From NCBI GenBank assembly GCA_903874965.1, contig CAIQUD010000110.1, positions 1 through 40,451 of the forward strand: a DNA stretch of 40,451 nt. Direction: 5' to 3'. The position numbers and the translations under genes are program-made. Source of the DNA: an uncultured Actinomycetes bacterium. Its GTDB lineage: Bacteria > Actinomycetota > Acidimicrobiia > Acidimicrobiales > RAAP-2. Below, piece by piece: positions 7,939-16,001 of the stretch (position 1 is its first letter; the number at the start of each line of letters is the position of its first letter). A model generated the notes under the pieces. It was not told the origin of the DNA. It ran no database searches and worked only from the letters and a program-made list of their open reading frames with translations.

Positions 7939-8949
7939 ATGGTCAAGAACGATGGAATACCGGTCCCGAGTCACGGACCCGTCTTGCCGATCGACCAGTG
8001 GCGTCACCGCCCTGAAATCGAGATGGAAGAGTTTGAACTCGTCCTTGATGACCATGTCGTTCGGTACTCGGTCTCGTCCAATCACCAAGCCCATGGCCCA
8101 GAAGGTCCCGGGTCGCAACCAATCTGGGCCATCAACCTTCACGGCTACTTGGCCGGCGGCGAGATGTACGCACGCGAGAGTTGCACCTTGGCGCACCGAC
8201 TGGGCTGGAGGGTTGTCAACCCTTCCCTTGCCGGTTTCGGTGGTTCTGATCCTCTTGACTGGCAGCACCTCTCCATCAAGACCATGGCAGAGCAAGTCGA
8301 AGCACTCCGGAACCACTTGGAACTTGGGCCGGTCGTCGTGCTCGGCCACTCAATGGGTGCGGCAGTCGCTGTTGAATACGCGACGAACTTTCCGAGCTCA
8401 ACGGTTGCTGTCGTCTACCGAGACGGCATCGCCACCCCATCATGGCAACGTCGTGACGGCGTCATCCCTCGATTTGTTAGTCGGCTCATGCCAGACCTTG
8501 CTCCGGTGGCCGACATGGCGGCAGCGGTCGTCTTGGACCTCCCCGACCTCATGGTTGGACGGCTCATCGCAACGTTGCGTTCAGTGCTTCCCGACGTTCG
8601 AAGGAATCTGAAGACCATCGCGCACGCCGTGCCGCTTGGTTCAATGTTGTTAGAAGTTGACCAACGCGATGAAGTGGTCGCACTAAAAGACTCTGGAATT
8701 CCGCTCCTTGCCGAGTGGGGTTGCTTTGATCACTTGACTGACGCGACAACGGCAGAGGAATTTGCCGAACTGTCTGGAAGCCCCGTGCAGTGGGTTCCCG
8801 GTGGACACTCGTGGATGCTCGCTCGCCCAGGTGGCCAAGCCGACCTCCTCCAGCACACCTCTGCAGGAATGGCCTTCATGGAGTTGCTCGAACGTCGGAA
8901 TACGAAGCTTCGGCGCAGGCACCGCCGCCCGGTCAAGCAAGCTTCCTAA
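7939..8949 (+). CDS. Alpha/beta-hydrolase
   Basis: A 336-residue alpha/beta-hydrolase fold enzyme. The nucleophile elbow is GHSMGA (Ser138), the probable acid is Asp264 in WGCFDHL, and His290 in VPGGHSWM completes the triad. NLHGYLAGGEMY near residue 70 forms the oxyanion-hole loop. There is no signal peptide, so it is cytoplasmic. The ATG at 7939 follows a purine-rich ribosome binding region directly; longer upstream extensions of the frame are not convincing. It probably hydrolyses an ester, lactone or C-C bond. Its position after a KstR-like regulator suggests catabolism, but the substrate cannot be named. Its TAA overlaps the TAG of the convergent histidine kinase gene within four bases (8946-8949). 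Confidence 0.9.
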   Translation: MVKNDGIPVPSHGPVLPIDQWRHRPEIEMEEFELVLDDHVVRYSVSSNHQAHGPEGPGSQPIWAINLHGYLAGGEMYARESCTLAHRLGWRVVNPSLAGFGGSDPLDWQHLSIKTMAEQVEALRNHLELGPVVVLGHSMGAAVAVEYATNFPSSTVAVVYRDGIATPSWQRRDGVIPRFVSRLMPDLAPVADMAAAVVLDLPDLMVGRLIATLRSVLPDVRRNLKTIAHAVPLGSMLLEVDQRDEVVALKDSGIPLLAEWGCFDHLTDATTAEEFAELSGSPVQWVPGGHSWMLARPGGQADLLQHTSAGMAFMELLERRNTKLRRRHRRPVKQAS

Positions 8950-10328
8950 TCCTCGAAACTCTCCGCGGGGAGTTCGAGGACAAATCGAGCACCAGCAGTG
9001 CTTTCGCCTAAAGAAATCGTCCCTTCGTGGAGCGTGACGATCTGCGCCACAATCGCCAGACCGAGTCCGGTTCCTCCAGTTCCACGCACACGCGAACTGT
9101 CTGCTCGGCTGAAGCGATCAAAGAGCGTCGGACGAAGCGCTTCTGGCACGCCAGGACCGTCATCGGCAATCACGACCTGCGCGGACGTTGCGCCTTGGCG
9201 CACTTCGAAGGTGACCGTTGACGTCGCATACCGCTCGGCGTTGTCGACCAAATTTCGAATGGCTCGTCGAAGGAGTTCTCGGTCACCGCTAACGCGTGCC
9301 GGGCCAACCTTGACCGTGACGACGTTGACTCGGCCAACTGAACGCAGTCGTTCAGCCTCTGCCAGCATCAGATCGTCGAGGTCCACTTCTCGCCGATCAA
9401 GGACAATCGCACGCTCGTCGGACTTTGCCAACATCAACAGGTCATCAACGAGACGATCGAGCCGACCACTCTCGTCGGCAACAATTCGAACCATGGCGTT
9501 GTAGTCAGTCGTCTCCGGCCGGTGCTGGGCCAACTCGACTTGGGCAACAATCGACGCAAGCGGGCTTCGGAGCTCATGGCTCGCATCGGCAACAAATTGC
9601 CGCTGTCGAATCGTCGCAGTCTCGAGCCGGTCGAGCATCGCGTTCATGGTTGACGCCAGACGAACAATCTCATCGTCACCCTTTGGCAACGGCACCCGGA
9701 GGCCAGTACTGGCAGTTGAAATCTCGGCTACCTCACGTCGGATTGCCTCAACGGGTCGAAGTGACCGTCCAACGACCCACCACGAAATGAGTGCAGTGAG
9801 GATTGCCACCGTCGGCAGGGCGAGGACGGAGAGTTCAATGACGAGCAGTCGCGTGGCGCTGTTTGCCTGAGCGGTCGAGGCACCGGCGTAGACGACGACT
9901 GCTCCGAACCTGCTTGATGCAACGGTCGTTGCATAGGCGAGATCGAGTGGGTACTGGCTCGTGAACGCCGGGTTGAGGGGCGCTGGCACGGTTGCATGCG
10001 ACGTCGGAACGAGCAACGACATTCTGGGAAGACCGGAGATCGCTCCTGAGGAGTAGAGGAAGTCGCCACCATTGACGGCGACGACTTGGACGACGGTCCC
10101 ATTTGGCGCAGCTGACTCGCCAGGCACAAAACCAACAGCGAGCCCCGATGCCGTGAGGTCGACTTCACGCCGAACCGCTTGATCGACAGAGTTAATGAGT
10201 GCTCGATGGAGCAGCACGACGAGCACTGAGCCAACCACAATGAGGGCGAGCGTCGAAATCGAGGTCGCTGCTGCGGCGACTTTGAATCGAACCGATCCTC
10301 GTCGGTTCTTCGGACCCGACGACGGCAT
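8946..10328 (-). CDS. Two-component sensor histidine kinase
   Basis: A 460-residue membrane sensor kinase. Membrane segments lie at about residues 18-42 and 160-187 and enclose an extracytoplasmic sensor domain of about 115 residues with no recognised fold. A HAMP linker follows at about 188-240, then the HisKA domain with phospho-acceptor His251 (DASHELRSPLAS). The HATPase domain has Asn363 in the N box, Asp390 in DDGPGVP, and the G2 loop GGTGLGLAI at 418-426. It starts six bases after the response regulator gene, with which it forms a pair. Both follow the DoxX-Rieske fusion on the same strand, suggesting a signal linked to redox state or the cell envelope. The signal is not identifiable from sequence. 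Confidence 0.95.
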   Translation of the reverse strand: MPSSGPKNRRGSVRFKVAAAATSISTLALIVVGSVLVVLLHRALINSVDQAVRREVDLTASGLAVGFVPGESAAPNGTVVQVVAVNGGDFLYSSGAISGLPRMSLLVPTSHATVPAPLNPAFTSQYPLDLAYATTVASSRFGAVVVYAGASTAQANSATRLLVIELSVLALPTVAILTALISWWVVGRSLRPVEAIRREVAEISTASTGLRVPLPKGDDEIVRLASTMNAMLDRLETATIRQRQFVADASHELRSPLASIVAQVELAQHRPETTDYNAMVRIVADESGRLDRLVDDLLMLAKSDERAIVLDRREVDLDDLMLAEAERLRSVGRVNVVTVKVGPARVSGDRELLRRAIRNLVDNAERYATSTVTFEVRQGATSAQVVIADDGPGVPEALRPTLFDRFSRADSSRVRGTGGTGLGLAIVAQIVTLHEGTISLGESTAGARFVLELPAESFED

Positions 10329-10334
10329 TGATGC

Positions 10335-11012
10335 TTACTTCGCCTCGGCAGCTAGCCGGTAACCAATGCCTCGAACCGTCTCAACCGTCACACGGTCAAA
10401 GGGTCGGTCAATCTTGCGGCGAAGGTAGCCAATGTAAACCTCGACAATGTTGAGGTCTCCGTCAAATTCAGATCCCCAGACGTGGTCAATGATTTCCTGC
10501 TTGGTGACGGCGGCACCGCCGGCTGCCATCAAGTACTCGAGAAGGCTGAACTCACGAGGGGTCAGTTCAATCTCAACGTCACCACGTCGGCAGCGGTGCT
10601 CTTCTGGATCAATGATGAGGTCGCCAAGCTGCAAGACGGGTCCGCGAATACCGCTTCTGCGACGGAGAAGTGCCTGGATGCGGGCAACGAGCACCACGCT
10701 CGAGAAGGGCTTGCGGAGAAAGTCATCGGCACCGGTGTCGAGGGCTTCCGCCTCGTCATACTCACCATCTTTTGCCGTGAGCATGAGGATCGGCGTCGCG
10801 ACGCCAGCAGCTCGAAGCTTGGAACAGATGGTGTAACCATTCATTCCCGGCAACATGATGTCGAGCACGATGACGTCATACTGACCGCTCTTTCCGCGCT
10901 CGAACCCAACGGACCCATTGGATTCATGGTCGACGGTGAAGCCGTTCTCAGACAAGAGCTCGACGACCGACGCAGCAAGATTCAGTTCATCTTCTACAAG
11001 CAAGAGGTGCAT
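10335..11012 (-). CDS. OmpR/PhoB-type response regulator
   Basis: A 225-residue regulator. The receiver domain (1-118) has the acidic pocket Glu7/Asp8, phospho-acceptor Asp51 in VLDIML, Thr79, and Lys101 in LRKPF. The winged-helix output domain (about 125-222) includes LTPREFSLLEYLM and VEVYIGYLRRKID. GGGAGA lies about eight bases before the ATG. The gene is 33 bases after the DoxX-Rieske fusion and six bases before its kinase, so all three are probably one transcript. Unless there is an internal promoter, the regulator may control the operon it belongs to. Confidence 0.96.
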   Translation of the reverse strand: MHLLLVEDELNLAASVVELLSENGFTVDHESNGSVGFERGKSGQYDVIVLDIMLPGMNGYTICSKLRAAGVATPILMLTAKDGEYDEAEALDTGADDFLRKPFSSVVLVARIQALLRRRSGIRGPVLQLGDLIIDPEEHRCRRGDVEIELTPREFSLLEYLMAAGGAAVTKQEIIDHVWGSEFDGDLNIVEVYIGYLRRKIDRPFDRVTVETVRGIGYRLAAEAK

Positions 11013-11045
11013 GTCGATAGTCTCCCACCTTCAGCCGATTCGTGG

Positions 11046-12212
11046 TCAGACCTTGACGTAAAGCGCACCGTTCACGACGGTGACAGGGTAGACGCCAAGT
11101 CCCGAAACCGCCGGGCCAACTTCAACCGCTCCCGTTGATGGATTGAACTGCGAGCCATGGCACGGACAAACGAGCAGATCTTGACTCGCCACAAACGAGA
11201 CCGGACATCCCTGATGTGGACAGGCAGCGTCATACGCGGCGAAGGTGCCGGCAACGGGCTGCAGGACAATCCCTTGATTGCCATTCGGGAGGTTGAATGA
11301 CGCAGAACCTCCAACCGGAACTTGGCTTGCGAGACCAATCCGAGTGCCATTGGCATTGTGCCCACCAGGAGACAATGTGACCGAGGTGGTCGTTGTCCCT
11401 GGAGTTCCCGACCGACCCACGCCCGCGGTGACCGCCGCAGTGACGCCAGCAGCAACCGCGGTAACGGCTGCGACGCCGCTGCCAAGGATGACCTTTCGAC
11501 GGTCTTCCCCGTTGACATACCTCCGGGCCAGCACCGAAGCGTGCTCATCAATCAAGAATGGGCATCCAGCTGGGGCGCAGGCTTCGTTCGTCGCCGCGCA
11601 CATCCCGGGTTGGCCGGCCTTGCCACATACCGACCGGATTGTTCCGAAACTCACGGGCACGAACGTTGGATCACCGGCGCCTTCAGCGGCCGCCGCTCTT
11701 CGAGAAATCAGTGCGTCAAGCGACAGCACCGGAGTCCCCGCAATGACGAATGGGATGAAGGCGAATGCGAAGGCAATGTCAGAGCCCAAGTAGTACGGGT
11801 TGGTGTGGAAGCTGACCGCCAAGAAGAGCGAGAGGGCAATCGTCATTCCGCCAATTGCGGCAATGCGGCCCCAGAGACCGAGGAGGAAGCCAATACCGAC
11901 GGCTAATTCTCCGAGGGCCATCCCCCAACCAGCAATGGTGGACTTATCAATGAGGTGGCTGAGCAGGAAGGCAATTGGCGAGTGTCGATCTGCTTGCAGC
12001 ATCTGTGCGTAGATCCCGCCGCTGCTTGATTTGTCGAAGAACGCTGGGTTCGCAATTTTCTGAAGTGCGGCGAAGGTGAACGTCACCCCAAGAAAGAGCC
12101 GCAACGGGAGCAGGGCCCAACCCGCCATGGCCCAACCCTTGGGCACCAACGGCAACATCGCTTTCTTCGCTTGTGGTGCAACCTTCTTCACGGGACGGGT
12201 TCGCAGTGCCAT
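11046..12212 (-). CDS. DoxX-type membrane domain fused to a Rieske iron-sulfur domain
   Basis: A 388-residue fusion. Residues 25-170 form four membrane helices of the DoxX/DoxD (thiosulfate:quinone oxidoreductase small subunit) type. Residues 190-220 contain four cysteines, Cys196, Cys205, Cys212 and Cys217, spaced like a metal or disulfide cluster. At 236-266 an arginine pair (EDRRKVILG) precedes a fifth hydrophobic segment resembling a Tat-type signal-anchor. Residues 285-388 are a Rieske domain with CPHQGC (Cys331, His333) and CPCH (Cys349, His352) ligands, and Cys336/Cys351 available for the stabilising disulfide. The likely role is electron transfer between the quinone pool and an unknown partner. 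A cluster of GGGAAG and GGAT precedes the ATG at 12212. Exact chemistry is unknown; the domain composition is clear. Confidence 0.9.
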   Translation of the reverse strand: MALRTRPVKKVAPQAKKAMLPLVPKGWAMAGWALLPLRLFLGVTFTFAALQKIANPAFFDKSSSGGIYAQMLQADRHSPIAFLLSHLIDKSTIAGWGMALGELAVGIGFLLGLWGRIAAIGGMTIALSLFLAVSFHTNPYYLGSDIAFAFAFIPFVIAGTPVLSLDALISRRAAAAEGAGDPTFVPVSFGTIRSVCGKAGQPGMCAATNEACAPAGCPFLIDEHASVLARRYVNGEDRRKVILGSGVAAVTAVAAGVTAAVTAGVGRSGTPGTTTTSVTLSPGGHNANGTRIGLASQVPVGGSASFNLPNGNQGIVLQPVAGTFAAYDAACPHQGCPVSFVASQDLLVCPCHGSQFNPSTGAVEVGPAVSGLGVYPVTVVNGALYVKV

Positions 12213-12268
12213 AGATCCATCTTCCCAGATGCGCACAGGCTGTGGTGCGTCTCTGCAAGGCTGAAGCA

Positions 12269-12973
12269 ATGCTCAATTGGCTGCTCAACCAGCTCTCACA
12301 GGTTCCTTCGATCCTTGTCTACGTCGTCGTCGGTGGGCTGGTCTTCGCCGAAGCGGCACTGCTCATTGGCTTTGTTCTCCCAGCCGAATTGGCGGTCATT
12401 GCGGGTGGCGTCTTGGCGCATGGAACCACGAAGGTGCACTCGTCAGTCGATCTCTTTGTGCTCATGGCCGTTGTCGTCTCGATGGCGATCGTTGGCGACT
12501 CGACCGGTTACGCCATTGGTCACCACTACGGCGAACGAATCCTGAACCTTCCGCTGCTGAGAACCCGCAGGGGACTGCTTGATTGGGTGCTGACGTTCTT
12601 GAGAACCAAGGGCGCTTGGGCGGTCTTCCTCGGTCGATTCACTGCGTTTCTTCGAGCGATGGTTCCCGGACTCTCGGGTATCTCTCGGATGCACTACCGA
12701 ACGTTCTTGGTGGCAAATGCAGCTGGAGGCCTCGTTTGGGGAGCTGGCTTCACCTATCTCGGCTACTTGGCCGGCAATGCCTACCAGCGAGTCGAGCAGT
12801 ACTCAAGCATTGTTGGCTACGTGATTCTTGGCCTCGTGGTTGTCGGCGGCATCTCCGTCCACACGATCACCAAGAGGAAAGAAGCAGCCATCGAGGCGGC
12901 ATTCGAAGAACGTGAGGCAATGGCTGCTGCCCACGAGGCCGCTGAAGAATTCGGTGCTGTGACTGACGACTAG
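12269..12973 (+). CDS. DedA-family membrane protein
   Basis: A 234-residue polytopic membrane protein of the DedA/SNARE-associated family. The N-terminal amphipathic region is followed by LVFAEAALLIGFVLPAE, and the family signature appears as FLGRFTAFLRAMVPGLSGIS with its conserved arginines. A C-terminal helix with KRKEAAIEAAFEEREAMAA is charged and cytosolic. DedA proteins act in membrane lipid homeostasis; some are flippases for undecaprenyl phosphate or phosphatidylethanolamine. It is divergent from the DoxX-Rieske gene (56-base gap). Its TAG shares the palindromic CTAG with the stop of the convergent GH1-like gene. AAGG occurs about ten bases before the ATG. Start and family are secure; the transported lipid is not known. 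Confidence 0.92.
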   Translation: MLNWLLNQLSQVPSILVYVVVGGLVFAEAALLIGFVLPAELAVIAGGVLAHGTTKVHSSVDLFVLMAVVVSMAIVGDSTGYAIGHHYGERILNLPLLRTRRGLLDWVLTFLRTKGAWAVFLGRFTAFLRAMVPGLSGISRMHYRTFLVANAAGGLVWGAGFTYLGYLAGNAYQRVEQYSSIVGYVILGLVVVGGISVHTITKRKEAAIEAAFEEREAMAAAHEAAEEFGAVTDD

Positions 12974-14352
12974 GAGCTCGCGCGGACTCGTGCGGCAAAT
13001 GCACGAAATGCTCCTGCTGCATCCTCGCCACCAGCATTGGTTTGGAGCCAGGTCACCCCGCGCCGACCTCTCGCCCGATCGAGGCCAAACAGACCAGTGC
13101 GTCGAGAGTGGGTTCCCATTCGGTAGCTATCGACGAGGCCGTCGTAGGTGTAGCGAAGTGGTCCTTCAATTTCCAAGAGTTCCTGACCGCGTTGCTCGAA
13201 GAACTCGTGAATTCCACCTTCACTATCAGCCGAGACAACGCCATTCTTGGCCACTCGGCAGAAGCCATCAACGAATGAGGGGCTCGCACCAGCAATGCTG
13301 CCGAGCGGCGCCAGGCCACGTAGGTCAGTCGGTTGTAGTTGCACCATGGAGACGTTCCGACGAGTGTTCGCTCCCCCAATTGAAAGGTTGAGCTGCCACA
13401 TGTTGGTCGAAACCTCTGAGATTCCCGCGCGCTCTCGAAGTTCCATGGCAGTTTGAAGGAATCGACCTGGCACTGGTCGTTGGAGGAACCGCTGGACATC
13501 TCCTCGAGCCCATGCTGGACCTGAGGCAAGGCCAAGTGGATGAAGGGCCGCAATGATCTCGTTCACGACGGACTTCTGAGAAAGCTCACGACCACGAGTC
13601 ACTATTTCGTTGATTTCGTCGATCGTGGAACCTTCGCGAGCGTGCTCAAGAACCGCAACGATGGCACCCGAGAGGTCATACGGCCCCTTGCTCAGTTCAA
13701 GTCCCAGAGGAAAACCTCCCTGTCCTTTGAGCCATGCCCCGAGTTGAAGGTGAGCGGTGAGTTGGTTGTCGAGCACACAGAGCGCATCATCGAGCGCACC
13801 TCGCCGGAATGGCGGCGCTTCACCGGACAACCACCCAGCGAGTGCAGTGCGAACTGGGTCAGCAATCGAGACAAATCTCGCAGCCGTCGGCCCAATGGCC
13901 CCAATGACTGCTTCTGCGTAGTTGCAGAACGTCTCAGGAGAGCCTGGCATCAACCAGAACTCCTCTCCAGCCCACGCAGGCGTGGAGTCGGCAACGAGAC
14001 GAACGACAGGCTCAATGTTGTTCGTCTGAAGTTGACCAAGAAACGTCACACTCCGCTCGATCTCCTTCTCATCAACTTCACCACGAGACGGAGCAATGCG
14101 AGCCCACTCGAGCCCAGTCACCACGTGGTCAACACCGAGCGACACTGCCGCTTCGATGCCACGTTCGGGAAACGCCAACAGGTCAGCTGCAAGTCCGCTC
14201 GCTTCAACGAGCCCCATCTGTTCGGCGCCTGCCCAGTTGTTGGTTCGTTCGCCCGGACCATTCATCTGCCCGTCGTGACCAAATCCGCCGAGGACGACGC
14301 CAATTGATCGGGTCGGACGAGGAGTTGTTGGCCCTTGCACGCTGTAGAGCAT
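12970..14352 (-). CDS. Divergent glycoside hydrolase family 1-like protein
   Basis: A 460-residue protein whose length and order of segments follow family 1 beta-glucosidases. A GLEWARIAPSRGEVDE segment at 80-95 matches the family strand SxEWSRIxPxxG, followed by NNIEPVVRL and a helix PETFCNYAEAVIGAIG. The acid/base motif normally reading TxNEP is SIADP here (Asp165 replaces Glu). The nucleophile region normally TENG appears as SEGGI (Glu378, tentative alignment). The C-terminal substrate loop is degenerate (YTYDGLVDSYRMG), although RRTGLFGLDRARGRRG retains the family ending. It may be an altered glycosidase or a binding protein. There is no signal peptide. AGGAGAG precedes the ATG at 14352. 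Family placement rests on my reading of several motifs. Confidence 0.75.
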   Translation of the reverse strand: MLYSVQGPTTPRPTRSIGVVLGGFGHDGQMNGPGERTNNWAGAEQMGLVEASGLAADLLAFPERGIEAAVSLGVDHVVTGLEWARIAPSRGEVDEKEIERSVTFLGQLQTNNIEPVVRLVADSTPAWAGEEFWLMPGSPETFCNYAEAVIGAIGPTAARFVSIADPVRTALAGWLSGEAPPFRRGALDDALCVLDNQLTAHLQLGAWLKGQGGFPLGLELSKGPYDLSGAIVAVLEHAREGSTIDEINEIVTRGRELSQKSVVNEIIAALHPLGLASGPAWARGDVQRFLQRPVPGRFLQTAMELRERAGISEVSTNMWQLNLSIGGANTRRNVSMVQLQPTDLRGLAPLGSIAGASPSFVDGFCRVAKNGVVSADSEGGIHEFFEQRGQELLEIEGPLRYTYDGLVDSYRMGTHSRRTGLFGLDRARGRRGVTWLQTNAGGEDAAGAFRAFAARVRASS

Positions 14353-14441
14353 TGCACGCTCTCTCCTTGCGCCGCCCTGCGATAGCGTCAGTCCCGCAAC
14401 GGCACAGGTGCAGAACCTGACCGAATCACTGAGGAGATCCC

Positions 14442-15206
14442 ATGGCAGATGAAGTCCTTCGCGAGCGACGCGGTCACATTGACGTTCTCACCATCAACCG
14501 TCCAGAAGCACGCAATGCAATGAACCGAGCTGCAGCGATCGCGCTCTCCGGATTTCTCGATGAGGCAGAGGCCGACGACAATGTGTGGGTCGTCGTGCTC
14601 ACCGGTGCCGAAGACAAGGCATTCTCCGCAGGAATGGACTTGAAGGCTTTTGCGACGGGCGAGTTCCCGATTACCGACAAGGGCTTCGGTGGTCTCACCC
14701 AGCGGACCTTCTCGAAGCCGCTCATCGCCGCCGTCAACGGCTCTGCCCTTGCTGGTGGATTTGAAATGATGCTCTCGTGCGACATGGTGATCGCCGCCGA
14801 TCACGCCAAGTTCGGCATCCCAGAAGCGAAGCGTGGACTCATTGCTGGAGCGGGTGGTCTCATTCGTCTTCCAAAGCGTGTGCCAATTGCCATTGCGCTT
14901 GAGATGGCATTGACCGGTGACCCCATTGATGCGAATCGTGCGGCCGAACTCGGCCTCGTGAACAAGGTCGTTCCGGGAAGTGAAGTGCTCGCCGCTGCTA
15001 TCGCGCTTGCAGAGACCATTGCTGCCAATGCTCCTCTCGCAGTTCGCAGGTCCAAGGAGATCATGGTGAAGGCTGCCGACCAATCAGAAGCAGAGTCTTG
15101 GGCCGTCAACAATGCTGCGTTCGCAGAGATTGGCGCATCGTCCGACGCCATGGAAGGCGCCATTGCCTTCGCTGAGAAGCGCACGCCAAACTGGCAGGGC
15201 AAGTAA
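14442..15206 (+). CDS. Enoyl-CoA hydratase/isomerase (crotonase family)
   Basis: A 254-residue crotonase-fold enzyme acting on acyl-CoA. The N-terminal part has INRPEARNAMN. The first oxyanion-hole segment is FSAGMDLKAF and the second is NGSALAGGFEMMLSCD, with FGIPEAKRGLIAGAGG in the active-site region. Length is standard for single-domain members. GAGGAGA lies just before the ATG. It is divergent from the GH1-like gene and only two bases upstream of the CopD-like membrane gene. It may hydrate or isomerise enoyl-CoA in the same beta-oxidation routes as the first operon, although it is 8 kb away. Reaction type (hydratase, isomerase or hydrolase) cannot be distinguished. Confidence 0.93.
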   Translation: MADEVLRERRGHIDVLTINRPEARNAMNRAAAIALSGFLDEAEADDNVWVVVLTGAEDKAFSAGMDLKAFATGEFPITDKGFGGLTQRTFSKPLIAAVNGSALAGGFEMMLSCDMVIAADHAKFGIPEAKRGLIAGAGGLIRLPKRVPIAIALEMALTGDPIDANRAAELGLVNKVVPGSEVLAAAIALAETIAANAPLAVRRSKEIMVKAADQSEAESWAVNNAAFAEIGASSDAMEGAIAFAEKRTPNWQGK

Positions 15207-15208
15207 GC

Positions 15209-15625
15209 ATGCTCAGTGCCGCGCCTCACCTGACCTCGGCACTCGATGGGATCCGTCTCACGCTGCATGTACTCGCTGCAACGGTTTGGGTCGGCGGGCA
15301 AATCACGATGCTCGGACTCGTCGGCCCATCACGGGCGCTCGGTGAAGCTGCCCCACGAACCTTGGCCCGCGCCTTTAACCGACTTGCTTGGCCCGCCTAT
15401 GGACTGCTGTTCATAACTGGTATCTGGAATATTCAGGCGGTTGGCAAGGGAGGATCAACGTGGAACATGGTGCTCGGCATCAAGATGACGTTCTTCCTTC
15501 TTGCGGGACTCGGCGCCTACCTCCACACCAAGGCAACCTCAAAGGCGCAACTCGCCATCTGGGGATCGGTTGGTGGCGTGGCTTCGGTCATTGCCCTAAG
15601 CCTTGGGGTCTTTCTGGCCGGCTGA
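15209..15625 (+). CDS. Small four-helix membrane protein, CopD-like
   Basis: A 138-residue integral membrane protein with about four hydrophobic helices. The segment LHVLAATVWVGGQ near residue 20 matches the start of the CopD-like domain found in copper-resistance and heme-associated membrane proteins. A histidine lies in helix 1 (LHVLAA) and another in AYLHTKATS. The start is two bases after the crotonase stop, so the two genes are co-transcribed. Its closeness to tatA and the cytochrome oxidase genes would suit a role in copper or heme handling for oxidase assembly, but that is inference only. It could equally be an uncharacterised membrane protein. Confidence 0.75.
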   Translation: MLSAAPHLTSALDGIRLTLHVLAATVWVGGQITMLGLVGPSRALGEAAPRTLARAFNRLAWPAYGLLFITGIWNIQAVGKGGSTWNMVLGIKMTFFLLAGLGAYLHTKATSKAQLAIWGSVGGVASVIALSLGVFLAG

Positions 15626-15705
15626 GCCATCCGCCCACGCGCGGCTGAAACTTGGAAGTACGCTGCAAGCAAGAGCCTCACGGCTTAACTACCGAAGGAG
15701 CCAAC

Positions 15706-15906
15706 ATGGTCGCAACAATCTTCTCTCCTGAAATCCTCGGCATTCTCATCGTTGTCGTTGCGCTGCTCGTTGGAGCAAAGCGAATCCCTCAGATGGCTCG
15801 GTCGCTTGGATCCGCCAAGAGCGAGTTTGAAAAGGGCATCAAAGAAGGCGAAGCAGGAACAACCGGGGAAGCAAAAGAGACCCCGACCGAGACGCCGAAG
15901 GATTAG
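15706..15906 (+). CDS. tatA: Twin-arginine translocase subunit TatA
   Basis: A 66-residue protein with the TatA layout: one N-terminal membrane helix (LGILIVVVALLVG), the hinge GAKRIPQMARSLG, an amphipathic helix (SAKSEFEKGIKEGEAG) and a short acidic, Thr/Glu-rich tail. TatA oligomers form the channel for folded proteins with twin-arginine signals. AAGGAG six bases before the ATG at 15706 fixes the start. It stands alone without tatC, 90 bases upstream of ctaC. Likely local Tat substrates are the Rieske proteins at 11046-12212 and 22184-23113, since actinobacterial QcrA insertion is known to need Tat. Confidence 0.9.
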   Translation: MVATIFSPEILGILIVVVALLVGAKRIPQMARSLGSAKSEFEKGIKEGEAGTTGEAKETPTETPKD

Positions 15907-15995
15907 TTGCACGCTGCGATCCAACGGGTCGCAGGCATCTTCAACCCTCGTCTCCTCGCCTTCTGCTCAACTACCGGAGTGTCCTTGGCGGAGAC

Positions 15996-16001
15996 TATGA
16001 T
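15996..16001 (+). promoter_or_regulatory. Candidate -10 element for ctaC
   Basis: TATGAT, a five-of-six match to the -10 consensus, overlaps the ATG at 15997. It lies seven bases before an in-frame GTG at 16009. This arrangement would give a leaderless ctaC transcript starting at the GTG. No clear -35 element is seen. Confidence 0.35.

Noticed and set aside
13540-14307. 255-codon open frame on the plus strand opposite the GH1-like gene
   Set aside because: Its translation has no family motif and many improbable residue runs. The opposite strand has clear GH1-like motifs, so this is a shadow frame.
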